Shown: positions 1 to 7,908 of the stretch, in pieces
How the letters are laid out: each line of letters starts with the position of its first letter
How positions within the stretch are numbered: position 1 is the stretch's first letter
Assembly: GCF_000720425.1 (NCBI RefSeq)
Contig: NZ_JOAJ01000004.1
Coordinates: 1-64,000, forward strand
From: Nocardia rhamnosiphila NBRC 108938
GTDB lineage: Bacteria > Actinomycetota > Actinomycetes > Mycobacteriales > Mycobacteriaceae
Reading direction: 5' to 3'
Length of the DNA stretch: 64,000 nucleotides
Position numbers and translations under genes: made by a program
Notes under the pieces: generated by a model
Databases searched by the model: none
Told to the model about the DNA's origin: nothing
The model's input: the letters and a program-made list of their open reading frames with translations, nothing else

Positions 1-1768
1 CGCCTCGGAACGGATCAACGGCACCGCCTGACGCTGCATATTCGCACCCATCAAGGCACGGTTGGCGTCATCATGCTCGAGGAAGGGAATCATCGCCGTC
101 GCCACCGACACCATCTGCCGCGGCGACACGTCCATGTAATCGACCCGGCCGGTATCGACGAACTCGACCTCGGAATATCTGCGCCGCACCGCGATCCGCG
201 ATTCGACGAAGCGCCCCTGGGCATCGAGCGGTTCGTTCGCCTGCGCGACGACGTGCCGGTCCTCCTCGTCGGCGGTCAGATAGACGATCTCGTCGGTCAC
301 CGTGCCGTCGATCACCTTCCGATACGGCGTTTCGAGGAATCCGAACGGATTCACCCGCGCATACACCGACAGGTAGCCCATCAGCCCGATATTCGGGCCC
401 TCCGGCGTCTCGATCGGGCACATCCGCCCGTAGTGGCTGTAGTGCACATCGCGTACCTCGAGGCCGGCGCGGTCCCGGGACAGCCCGCCCGGTCCGAGGG
501 CGGACAGGCGGCGTTTGTTGGTGAGACCGGCGAGCGGGTTGCGTTCGTCCATGAACTGGGAGAACTGGGAGGTCCCGAAGAACTCCTTGAGCGCCGCCAC
601 GACCGGACGGATGTTCATCAGTGACTGCGGGGTGATGGCCTCGACGTCCTGGGTGGTCATCCGCTCCCGGACCACCCGCTCCATCCGGGAAAGCCCCACC
701 CGGAACTGATTCTGGATCAGCTCCCCCACGGTGCGCACGCGGCGATTACCGAAATGGTCGATATCGTCCACCTCGACCGGCACCTCGACACCGCCGGGCC
801 CGGTCATCGTCCGCTCCCCCGCGTGCAGCCGCAGCAGGTATTCGACAATGGTGACCAGGTCCGCTTCGGTGAGCACCCGGGGACCGCCCGGCGCGTCCCG
901 CCGGACACCGAACTTCTTGTCCATCTTGTAGCGGCCCACACCCGCGAGGTCGTAGCGCTTCTCCTTGAAGAACAGGTTCTCCAGCAGTGACTGTGCCGAT
1001 TCCTTGGTGGGCGGTTCGCCGGGGCGGAGCTTGCGGTGGATATCGAGCAGCGCCTCATCGGTACCCGCGGTGTTGTCCTTCTCCAGCGACGACATCAGCA
1101 CACCGGAGAAACCGAACCGCTCGGTGATCTGTTCGGTGGTCCAGCCGAGGGCCTTGAGCAGCACGGTCACCGGCTGACGCCGCTTGCGGTCGATCCGCAC
1201 CCCGACGGTGTCACGTTTGTCGACGTCGAATTCCAGCCACGCGCCGCGGGACGGGATGACCCGCACGCTGTGCAGGTCCTTCTCGGTGCTCTTGTCGACG
1301 GAATGGTCGAAGTAGACACCCGGCGAACGCACCAGCTGCGAGATGACCACGCGTTCGGTGCCGTTGACGATGAAGGTGCCGCGGTCGGTCATCATCGGGA
1401 AATCACCCATGAAAACCGTCTGGCTCTTGATCTCACCGGTGTTGTTGTTGATGAACTCCGCGGTGACGAACAGCGGCGCCGCACATGGTCGCCGCGAAAT
1501 CCTCGATCGGGCCGACCTCCGCGAGTACCTCCGCCAAGCCGCCGGTGAACGAATCGCCGCGGGCGGCCGCCCGTTCCCGCTGGGCGGTCGCGCCGATCAA
1601 CCAGCCGAACGATTCGGTCTGGATCTCGAGCAACCCCGGCACCTCCAGGGGCTCACGGACTCTGGCGAACGAGAGCCGCTCGGGACTTCCGGGGATTCGG
1701 CTCCCGGCGGATGCCGCGGCAGCGACCTCGTTCTGATCAGGGAGTGCCAAGATGCGTCCTTCCAGCAC
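1..1768 (-). pseudogene. rpoB2: RpoB2, RNA polymerase beta subunit (rifampicin-resistant type), N-terminal part, frameshifted, runs off the left edge
   Basis: This is the N-terminal portion of an RNA polymerase beta subunit. A GTG at 1768 followed by LEGRILA fits the family N terminus, and the EPLEVPGLL...QTESF segment follows. The first frame ends at about 1484 after EDFAATM. The sequence then resumes in another frame at 1479 with [13 protein letters not shown], and that frame has no stop to the window edge. About 26 residues normally lying between these blocks are missing, so this is an out-of-frame deletion. The rifampicin-binding cluster (517-576) has Phe511, Glu517, Arg518 and Asn526 in E. 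coli numbering instead of Leu, Gln, Asn and His; Ser531 is kept. Such changes, including Asn526, are known from RpoB2, the second beta subunit of Nocardia that gives rifampicin resistance. The copy is either broken, translated from an internal start, or misassembled. rpoC and the gene's own C terminus lie outside the window. Confidence 0.85.
1480..1486 (-). other. Junction of the out-of-frame deletion in rpoB2
   Basis: Upstream of 1484 the protein reads PIEDFAATM in the frame whose codons begin at coordinates congruent to 2 mod 3. From 1479 leftwards it reads APLFVTAEF in the frame congruent to 1 mod 3. Four bases (1480-1483) separate the two blocks. Normal beta subunits have roughly 26-27 residues here (SLSFSDPRF... 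to ...KDMTYA), so roughly 75-80 bp appear to be missing. I read both frames codon by codon and saw no stop in the second one. Confidence 0.8.
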
Positions 1769-2524
1769 CGCACGCCGCCCATACCTGCGCGGTACGGGCG
1801 TCACGTATCTGCTTGTCAGTGGGCGTTATTGGGATCGCGCACCGCGGGCGGAAGCCGTCCGGACAGGACTCGACGACAACCCGTGGCAGCGAAACGCAGA
1901 ATGCGCCGCTTCCACGGTGGTTTCTTATTTCGAGAGTCGGACAGCACGCGCCCCGGCGCGAAGTCCTAAATTACACACGAAATCGTCGAATGTCGAGAGA
2001 CATGAAAAATAAAGCATCCGTTTTCCGATGCTTTCTATTTTGATAATGACACCCCGATCCACCCCACGTCAAGCCGAATGGCGGAAAACCGCCGGAATCG
2101 GCCGTCACGGGTTCGAGTGGGGGAGAACACGGCAGGACGGGCCGCGCTGCGCGCAGGCATCCTTCCCGGTCGGGTTCGGCCACCAGGGCACTCACGGGGC
2201 CCGGCGTCGAGGAGTTCCCCCGAGCTCGCAGCGCCCGGCCAGGCGCGCGTGAACACCGAATCCAGGGTACGAACAGGCAGCACCACAAGTGGGAAATGAA
2301 TCAGCGCCACGCCCATCCGGAAGTAATTCCCGAACCTTCCCACCCAAATATATCGTTCCCGATAATTGCGGGATACACCGGGGTCCGTCTCGCCGGTAAA
2401 TCACCCGTGGAATACAACGAACGGTTGTGCCCGGGTACCACCGCGGTTGTTTGATCGCGGCCCGCCCTTTCTGCTTTGCTCGCGCAGGTCACCGCGAGGA
2501 CGGACGAGCGAGAGGTGCGCCGGA
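1769..2524. other. Gene-free divergent region between rpoB2 and the MFS gene
   Basis: No convincing coding sequence is seen here; the short frames are Arg/Pro-rich and overlap one another on both strands. Part of it (about 1960-2045) is markedly AT-rich compared with its surroundings and holds a hairpin. The promoters of both flanking genes must lie here. I looked for a rifampicin-associated element of the published inverted-repeat type and did not recognise one. Confidence 0.5.
2011..2034. terminator. Terminator-like hairpin in the AT-rich patch upstream of rpoB2
   Basis: AAAGCATC at 2011-2018 pairs perfectly with GATGCTTT at 2027-2034 across an 8-base loop. It is preceded by an A-rich run and followed by a T-rich run, so it could end transcription in either direction. 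It lies between two divergent genes, where no terminator is needed, so it may be left from a lost gene or act as a leader attenuator. Confidence 0.5.
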
Positions 2525-3757
2525 ATGGCGAATGGGCGGTCCCTGGGACGGCAGTTCGGTTGGCTGTGGGCCGCCTACGCGGTAAGCCGTTTCGGTACCG
2601 CACTGGCGTTCAACGCTTTCGGCCTCGTCGCCGTCCTCGTCCTGCACGCCGGACCCGCCGAGGTCTCGATACTGGCGGCGGCCGGCCTCGCGGTCGGCGC
2701 CCTGGTGGCGATTCCACTGGGGCCCTGGGTCGAGTTCCGCCGCAAGCGGCCGGTCCTGATCGCCATGGACCTCATCCGGTGCGCGGCGCTGCTGAGCATT
2801 CCGATCGCCTTCGCGTTCGGCGCACTCGGGTTCCCGCAGCTGCTCGTGGTCGCGATCATCGCCGCGACCGCCGATATCGGCTTCACCGCCGCATCCGGCG
2901 CCTATCTGAAGAGCCTGGTGGCTCCGGACGATCTGCTGGTGGCCAATGCCCGCTTCGAATCCACGAACTGGACCGCCATCGTGCTCGGGCCGCCGCTGGG
3001 TGGCGCCGCGATCGGACTGCTGGGCCCGATGGCCACCTTGGTCGCGGACGGCCTGAGCTATCTGGCCTCGGCGGCGGGCCTGCGCGCGATCGGCGACCGG
3101 GAACCGCGTCCGGCGCGCCCCGGCGCACCGCGTCCGGGCGCGCAGTTCGAGGGCTGGCGATACGTCCTGGGCCATCCCGGCCTTCGCCCGCTGCTCTGCA
3201 ACGACGCCCTGGTCGGCGCGCTGATCATGGCGACTCAGCCGCTGATGTCGGTACTCATGCTCGGGCAGCTCGGCTTCGCGCCCTGGGAATTCGGGCTCGC
3301 GTTCGCGCTGCCCTGCCTGGCCGGGTTGCTCGGGGCACGGCTCGCGCCCCGGCTCGTCGACCGGTACGGACACGGGCGCGTGCTGCGGATATCCGGGATT
3401 CTGCGGGTGTGCTGGCCGGTCGCGCTGGGCTTCGTCACCGCCGGTACCGGCGGATTGGCACTCGTCCTGGTGATCCAGACCGCCGTGATCGTATGCATGG
3501 CCGTGTTCAACCCGGTCTTCGCCACCTACCGGCTGGAGCAATTACCGGCCGACCGGGCGACCCGCGCCCTGGCGGCCTGGTCGGTGAGCAAGAAGGTCAC
3601 CATCGCGGTGGTCACCGCGCTGTGGGGACTGCTCGCCGCATGGATCGGAATCCGCGCGGCGATCACACTCGCCGGAGTGCTGCTGTTGACAACACCACTG
3701 CTGCTGCCCCGTCCGGACCGAGCGCCGGAAAACCCGGAGGCCGTACCGGCTCGGTGA
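2525..3757 (+). CDS. MFS transporter, 12-helix efflux type
   Basis: This is a 410-residue membrane protein of the major facilitator superfamily, probably a drug or metabolite exporter in the inner membrane. The start MANGRSLGRQFGWLW at 2525 is chosen because GAGAGG lies about 10 bases upstream and the N-terminal extension in the longer frame looks non-coding. Hydrophobic helices are spaced along the whole length. A basic loop (EFRRKRPVLIAMD, near residue 75) matches the conserved loop between helices 2 and 3. The second half begins after an Arg/Pro-rich cytoplasmic loop near residue 200. The substrate cannot be read from sequence. Its position next to rpoB2 makes an antibiotic exporter attractive, but that is inference. 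It converges closely on the TetR gene downstream (3 bp gap). Confidence 0.75.
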   Translation: MANGRSLGRQFGWLWAAYAVSRFGTALAFNAFGLVAVLVLHAGPAEVSILAAAGLAVGALVAIPLGPWVEFRRKRPVLIAMDLIRCAALLSIPIAFAFGALGFPQLLVVAIIAATADIGFTAASGAYLKSLVAPDDLLVANARFESTNWTAIVLGPPLGGAAIGLLGPMATLVADGLSYLASAAGLRAIGDREPRPARPGAPRPGAQFEGWRYVLGHPGLRPLLCNDALVGALIMATQPLMSVLMLGQLGFAPWEFGLAFALPCLAGLLGARLAPRLVDRYGHGRVLRISGILRVCWPVALGFVTAGTGGLALVLVIQTAVIVCMAVFNPVFATYRLEQLPADRATRALAAWSVSKKVTIAVVTALWGLLAAWIGIRAAITLAGVLLLTTPLLLPRPDRAPENPEAVPAR

Positions 3758-3760
3758 ACC

Positions 3761-4393
3761 TCAGGCGCGCAATGCCGCGGCGAGGGCCGGGTTCACCGCC
3801 ATCGCCAGGGCCAGCAGCGACTCCACGAGGAGTTCGATCAGTTCGTCACGGGAGATGGATTCGCCGCGTAGCCACGACAGGGTGGTTTCTTCGGTGAAGG
3901 CCACCCAGCCGCGAACCACGAGTATCAGCCGAGGCCGCTCGCGCTCCTCCGGCGACAGCGGGACCTGGGAGAGGATGATATCGACGATCGCGTGCCGGGT
4001 CTGCTCGACCATGGCGGCCAACTCCGGGCTGGAGCTGGTGGGTCCGCGCAGCAGGGCCAGGTACGAGGTGCGGTTCTCGCTGACGTAGTCGATATAGCGG
4101 CCCACCGAGTCGCGCAGCATATCGAACAGGCTCAGCGTGGGGTCGGGGACGACACGGGCCAGCAGTTCGGCGTTCGCGTGCCGGATCACTTCGAGCTGGA
4201 AGTCCTGTTTGGTGGGGAAATAGTGGAACAGCAGTCCCCGGGAGATCCCCGCCTGCGCCGCGATCTCGCTGACCGATATGTCCTCGATCGCCCGTTCGCC
4301 GAGCATTTTCACGCCGAGCGTGATCAGCTGCGTCTTCCGTTCGTCCGGGCTCAATCGGACGCGCTTGGCGGGTGCTTCCGGGCTCGTACTCAC
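3761..4393 (-). CDS. TetR/AcrR family repressor of the divergent monooxygenase cluster
   Basis: This is a 210-residue TetR-type regulator. The N-terminal helix-turn-helix is visible at about residues 20-65 (ISVSEIAAQAGISRGLLFHYFPTKQDF), followed by an all-helical ligand-binding domain. It is transcribed away from the flavin monooxygenase gene across a 67-bp gap that contains inverted repeats, so it most likely represses that cluster and probably itself. The ligand is unknown and may be a substrate of the monooxygenase/dehydrogenase/esterase enzymes. The ATG start follows from the position of the helix-turn-helix. Confidence 0.85.
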   Translation of the reverse strand: MSTSPEAPAKRVRLSPDERKTQLITLGVKMLGERAIEDISVSEIAAQAGISRGLLFHYFPTKQDFQLEVIRHANAELLARVVPDPTLSLFDMLRDSVGRYIDYVSENRTSYLALLRGPTSSSPELAAMVEQTRHAIVDIILSQVPLSPEERERPRLILVVRGWVAFTEETTLSWLRGESISRDELIELLVESLLALAMAVNPALAAALRA

Positions 4394-4425
4394 CTGTCCA
4401 TCCTACTGAATGCCGTTCAATACTG

Positions 4426-4470
4426 TTGACTGCGACTCAATAAGCCCTTACGCTCATTATATGAGTCGCA
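4426..4470 (+). promoter_or_regulatory. Promoter and putative TetR operator of the monooxygenase operon, leaderless
   Basis: TTGACT (4426-4431) and TACGCT (4449-4454) are spaced 17 bases apart and fit -35 and -10 elements. The predicted transcription start coincides with the ATG at 4461, so the mRNA is probably leaderless. TGCGACTCA (4431-4439) and its exact reverse complement TGAGTCGCA (4462-4470) flank the core promoter and cover the start codon. A further imperfect repeat TGAA-N5-TTCA sits at 4407-4419. Confidence 0.65.
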
Positions 4471-6008
4471 AGGTTACAGACAAAGCTGTCGCTAACCAGC
4501 CCACCCGTCATCTGCGGACGATCATCATCGGCAGCGGTTTCGCCGGCCTCGGCCTCGCCATCCGGCTGACCCAGCAGGGCCGCGAGGATTTCCTCGTACT
4601 GGAACGCGGTAGTGATGTCGGTGGGACCTGGCGTGACAACACCTATCCCGGCGCCGCGTGCGATGTGCCCTCACACCTGTACTCCTATTCCTTCGCCCTG
4701 AATCCGGACTGGTCGCGGTCGTTCTCCCGGCAGGGCGAGATCCAGGCCTATATCCAGGGCGTCGCCGATAAGTACAACGTGCGCGACAAGCACCTCTTCG
4801 ACTGCGATGTCACCGGCGCCCGCTGGAACGCCGAGACCGCGCAATGGGAGGTGACCACCAGCAAGGGCGATTTCACCGCCGATACCGTGGTCTCCGCGGT
4901 CGGCGCGCTGTGCGAGCCCAACCTGCCCGATATCAAGGGCATCAACAGCTTCGAGGGCGAGATCTTCCACTCGGCCCGGTGGAACCACGATTCCGACCTC
5001 GCCGGGAAGCGCGTCGCGGTCATCGGCACCGGCGCCTCGGCCATTCAGATCGTCCCGGCCATCGCCGGCAGCGTCGCCCACCTCGATGTCTACCAGCGCA
5101 CCGCGCCCTGGCTGCTGCCCCGGCTGGATCGCCCCTACCTGCCGCCCGAGCGGCTGGCGTTCAAGCACATCCCGGGCGTACAGCGCCTGTCCCGGGCCGC
5201 GATCTACGCCGCCCGGGAGACCCAGGTGGTCGGCCTGGCGAAGTTTCCACCGCTGATGCGCGGTTTCGAAGCCCTGGCCAAGGCCAAACTGGCGATGGAG
5301 ATCCGCGACCCGGAACTGCGCAAGAAGGTCACCCCGAACTTCCGCATCGGCTGCAAACGCATGCTGATCTCCAACGAGTACTACCCGGCCCTGGACCGCG
5401 ACAATGTCGACGTGGTCACCGACGGGATCGCCGAGATCCGTGCGAACTCGATCGTCACCGCCGACGGCACCGAACGCGAGGTCGACGCGATCGTGGTCGC
5501 CACCGGCTTCCACGTCACCGACTCCCCCGCCTACGAGACCATCTACGGTCGCGACGGCCGCAGCCTGACCGAGGTGTTCGACGATATCGGCCAGCAGGGC
5601 TACAAGGGGTCGGCGATCGCCAACTTCCCGAATATGTTCTTCCTGCTCGGCCCCAATGTCGGCCTGGGCCACACCTCGATGGTGTACATGATCGAATCCC
5701 AGATCAACTACATCGCCGACGCGCTGGCCACCTTCGAACGCCAGGGTCTGCGCACCGTCGAGGTGCGCCGTTCGGCGCAGGACTCCTACAACTCCGGCCT
5801 GCAGAAGAAGCTCACCAAGAGCGTCTGGAGCACCGGCGGCTGCGCCAGCTGGTACCTGGACAAGCACGGCAACAACACAACCCTCTGGCCGGACTTCACC
5901 TTCGAATTCCGCCGGATCACAAGGAAATTCGACGTCGCCGCCTACGATACGACGACGGCTGCCGACACGGCGGCCCGACCTGATCTGAAAGTTGTCACCG
6001 CACCATGA
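4461..6008 (+). CDS. Flavin-containing monooxygenase, Baeyer-Villiger / MymA type
   Basis: This is a 515-residue FAD- and NADPH-dependent monooxygenase. The FAD-binding GSGFAG motif is at residues 24-29. It is followed by the family segment GGTWRDNTYPGAACDVPSHLYS. A Baeyer-Villiger-type fingerprint (FEGEIFHSARW) lies near residue 170 and the NADPH-binding VIGTGASA just after it. It oxidises a ketone or other soft nucleophile; the substrate is not evident. The next gene overlaps its stop (ATGA at 6005), so the two are translationally coupled. Monooxygenase, short-chain dehydrogenase and lipase-type hydrolase in this order resemble the start of the M. tuberculosis mymA operon (Rv3083-Rv3085), which has been linked to acid stress and envelope lipids. 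Here control is by TetR rather than the AraC-type VirS. Confidence 0.88.
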   Translation: MSRKVTDKAVANQPTRHLRTIIIGSGFAGLGLAIRLTQQGREDFLVLERGSDVGGTWRDNTYPGAACDVPSHLYSYSFALNPDWSRSFSRQGEIQAYIQGVADKYNVRDKHLFDCDVTGARWNAETAQWEVTTSKGDFTADTVVSAVGALCEPNLPDIKGINSFEGEIFHSARWNHDSDLAGKRVAVIGTGASAIQIVPAIAGSVAHLDVYQRTAPWLLPRLDRPYLPPERLAFKHIPGVQRLSRAAIYAARETQVVGLAKFPPLMRGFEALAKAKLAMEIRDPELRKKVTPNFRIGCKRMLISNEYYPALDRDNVDVVTDGIAEIRANSIVTADGTEREVDAIVVATGFHVTDSPAYETIYGRDGRSLTEVFDDIGQQGYKGSAIANFPNMFFLLGPNVGLGHTSMVYMIESQINYIADALATFERQGLRTVEVRRSAQDSYNSGLQKKLTKSVWSTGGCASWYLDKHGNNTTLWPDFTFEFRRITRKFDVAAYDTTTAADTAARPDLKVVTAP

Positions 6009-6835
6009 GCAATGATTCCTACTTCCGCAACAAAGTCTGTGTGATCACCGGAGCCGGGTCCGGGATCGGGCGGGCGCTGGCGGTCAACCTCGCCCGGCGC
6101 GGCGCGAAACTGGCCCTCTCCGATATCGATACCGAAGGCCTGGCCGAGACCACCCGCCGCTGCGAAGAACTCGGCGCGGAGGTGAAATCCGACCGGCTGA
6201 ACGTGGCGGAACGCGAGGCCGTACTCCTCTACGCCGACGCGGTGAAACAGCATTTCGGCGTCGTGCACCAGATCTACAACAACGCCGGTATCGCCCACCA
6301 CGGCGATATCGCGAAGACCGATTTCAAAGACATCGAACGCATCATGGATGTCGACTTCTGGGGTGTGGTGAACGGAACCAAGGCGTTCCTGCCGTTCCTC
6401 CTCGAATCCGGTGACGGTCACGTGGTGAACGTGTCCAGCCTCTTCGGCCTGATCGCGGTGCCCGGACAGGCCGCGTACAACTCGGCCAAGTTCGCGGTCC
6501 GCGGTTTCACCGAGGCGCTGCGCCAGGAAATGCTGGTGGACCGCGCACCGGTCAAGGTCACCTGTGTGCACCCCGGCGGTATCAAGACCGCCGTCGCCCG
6601 CAACGCCACCTACAGCGACGATATCGACGGCGCGAACGCCAGCTCGATGTTCGACAAGTACCTCGCCATCCACAGTCCCGAAATGGCCGCCCAGACCATT
6701 GTCGACGGTGTCCGCAAGGGCCGCGGCCGGGTGCTGATCGGCTGGGAGGCCAAGCTGCTGGACCTGTTCGTCCGCACCGCCGCCGCCGGTTACCAGCGCA
6801 TCGCGGTCGGCGTCGAACGGCGTTTCCTGCCCTGA
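6005..6835 (+). CDS. Short-chain dehydrogenase/reductase
   Basis: This is a 276-residue classical SDR that oxidises or reduces an alcohol/ketone with NAD(P). The cofactor loop TGAGSGIG is at residues 15-22, the NNAG motif near residue 93, the catalytic serine in VVNVSSLFG, and the catalytic pair in YNSAK. The PGGIKT segment after the active site is typical. The C-terminal extension of about 60 residues with an amphipathic helix resembles the mycobacterial SadH-type enzymes. It is coupled to the monooxygenase by a 4-bp overlap and followed 22 bp later by an esterase. It therefore probably makes or removes the ketone used by the monooxygenase. Confidence 0.88.
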   Translation: MSNDSYFRNKVCVITGAGSGIGRALAVNLARRGAKLALSDIDTEGLAETTRRCEELGAEVKSDRLNVAEREAVLLYADAVKQHFGVVHQIYNNAGIAHHGDIAKTDFKDIERIMDVDFWGVVNGTKAFLPFLLESGDGHVVNVSSLFGLIAVPGQAAYNSAKFAVRGFTEALRQEMLVDRAPVKVTCVHPGGIKTAVARNATYSDDIDGANASSMFDKYLAIHSPEMAAQTIVDGVRKGRGRVLIGWEAKLLDLFVRTAAAGYQRIAVGVERRFLP

Positions 6836-6857
6836 TCGGTACCGGAGAAGGAACGAC

Positions 6858-7781
6858 ATGCGAGATATCGCGCTGCCACTGCCGCTGACGCGGGCCGTCC
6901 TGGGCTCGATGTACCGGGTGGCTCTGCACTCCCGGCTGCCCTGGCGGGTCCAGCGGGCCCTGATCGACGCCGGTTCGGCGTTGCAGCCCGTACCGCCGGG
7001 CGTCGAAGTCGAACGGATCCGCCTGGGCGGCCGCCCGGCCGAGCGACTCGCACCGGCCGGCCCGGCCCCCGCCGAACCCGCCGCCGTGCTGTACTTGCAC
7101 GGCGGCGGATACGCCGTGGGTTCGCTCGCCACCCACCGCTCGCTCAACGGCCGGCTCGCCGCCGGAACCGGGCTACCGGTCTACGCCCTCGGCTACCGGC
7201 TGGCACCGGAACATCCCTACCCGGCGGCACTGGACGACGCGGAGGCCGCCTTCCTCGAACTGGTCGCCGGACACGGCTACCGGCCGGAACGGATCGCGAT
7301 CGCCGGGGACTCGGCCGGCGGCGGACTCTCCCTTGCGCTCGCCCAGCGGCTCATCGCCCGGCACGGCCACACCCCCGCCGCGCTCGGCCTGATCGCGCCG
7401 TGGGTCGATCCGAACCAGCTCGCCGAACGCCCCCGCGATCTGGTCGTCAACGGGCCCTGGTCGCGGGCCTGCGCCGCGGCCTACCTCGGCACCGGCGATC
7501 CCGCCGATACCGGTTACGCCCCGCTGCACGGTGTCCTCGCCGGGCTGCCGCCGGTGTACATCCAGGCCGATATCGACGAACTACTGCATCCGCAGTGCGT
7601 CGATCTCACCGCGGCCCTGCGCGCGGCCGGGGTCAGCGTCTCGTTCACCGAGAGCCGCGGCCTCTGGCATGTCGCCCAGCTACAGGCCGCCCTGGTGGGC
7701 CCAGCTGCTGCGGCACTGACCGAAATGGCCGATTTCCTCCGGCAAGCCGTCGATCAGCTACCGCTGCGCGACCTAGGATGA
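6858..7781 (+). CDS. Alpha/beta hydrolase, hormone-sensitive lipase family (LipR-like)
   Basis: This is a 307-residue esterase or lipase. The oxyanion-hole motif LHGGG lies near residue 80, and the nucleophile elbow GDSAGG near residue 152. The acid and histidine of the triad are expected in QADIDELLH and GLWHVAQL toward the C terminus. These are the marks of the hormone-sensitive lipase family. GGAG precedes the ATG. It closes the three-gene cluster with the monooxygenase and dehydrogenase. An ester produced by a Baeyer-Villiger step would be the natural substrate, which is inference from context. Confidence 0.85.
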   Translation: MRDIALPLPLTRAVLGSMYRVALHSRLPWRVQRALIDAGSALQPVPPGVEVERIRLGGRPAERLAPAGPAPAEPAAVLYLHGGGYAVGSLATHRSLNGRLAAGTGLPVYALGYRLAPEHPYPAALDDAEAAFLELVAGHGYRPERIAIAGDSAGGGLSLALAQRLIARHGHTPAALGLIAPWVDPNQLAERPRDLVVNGPWSRACAAAYLGTGDPADTGYAPLHGVLAGLPPVYIQADIDELLHPQCVDLTAALRAAGVSVSFTESRGLWHVAQLQAALVGPAAAALTEMADFLRQAVDQLPLRDLG

Positions 7782-7908
7782 AAGCCTGATCGGGACGCGT
7801 TCCGCCCTGGTTCCAGGGTGAGATCCAGGGCGTTTACCGGTGGCCCGCGCCCCGTCCGGTTCCGGTGGCGTAAATTACCGACGAGTTGGCAAACAGGGAA
7901 AGGCAATG

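Noticed and set aside
71..1548. Open frames on the plus strand across the first 1.5 kb
   Set aside because: The minus strand here reads as RNA polymerase beta subunit with unmistakable motifs; the plus-strand frames are its mirror in high-GC DNA.
2366..2524. N-terminal extension of the MFS transporter
   Set aside because: The 53 residues before ATG 2525 are Arg/Pro-rich with no helix or motif, and a ribosome-binding site directly precedes 2525.
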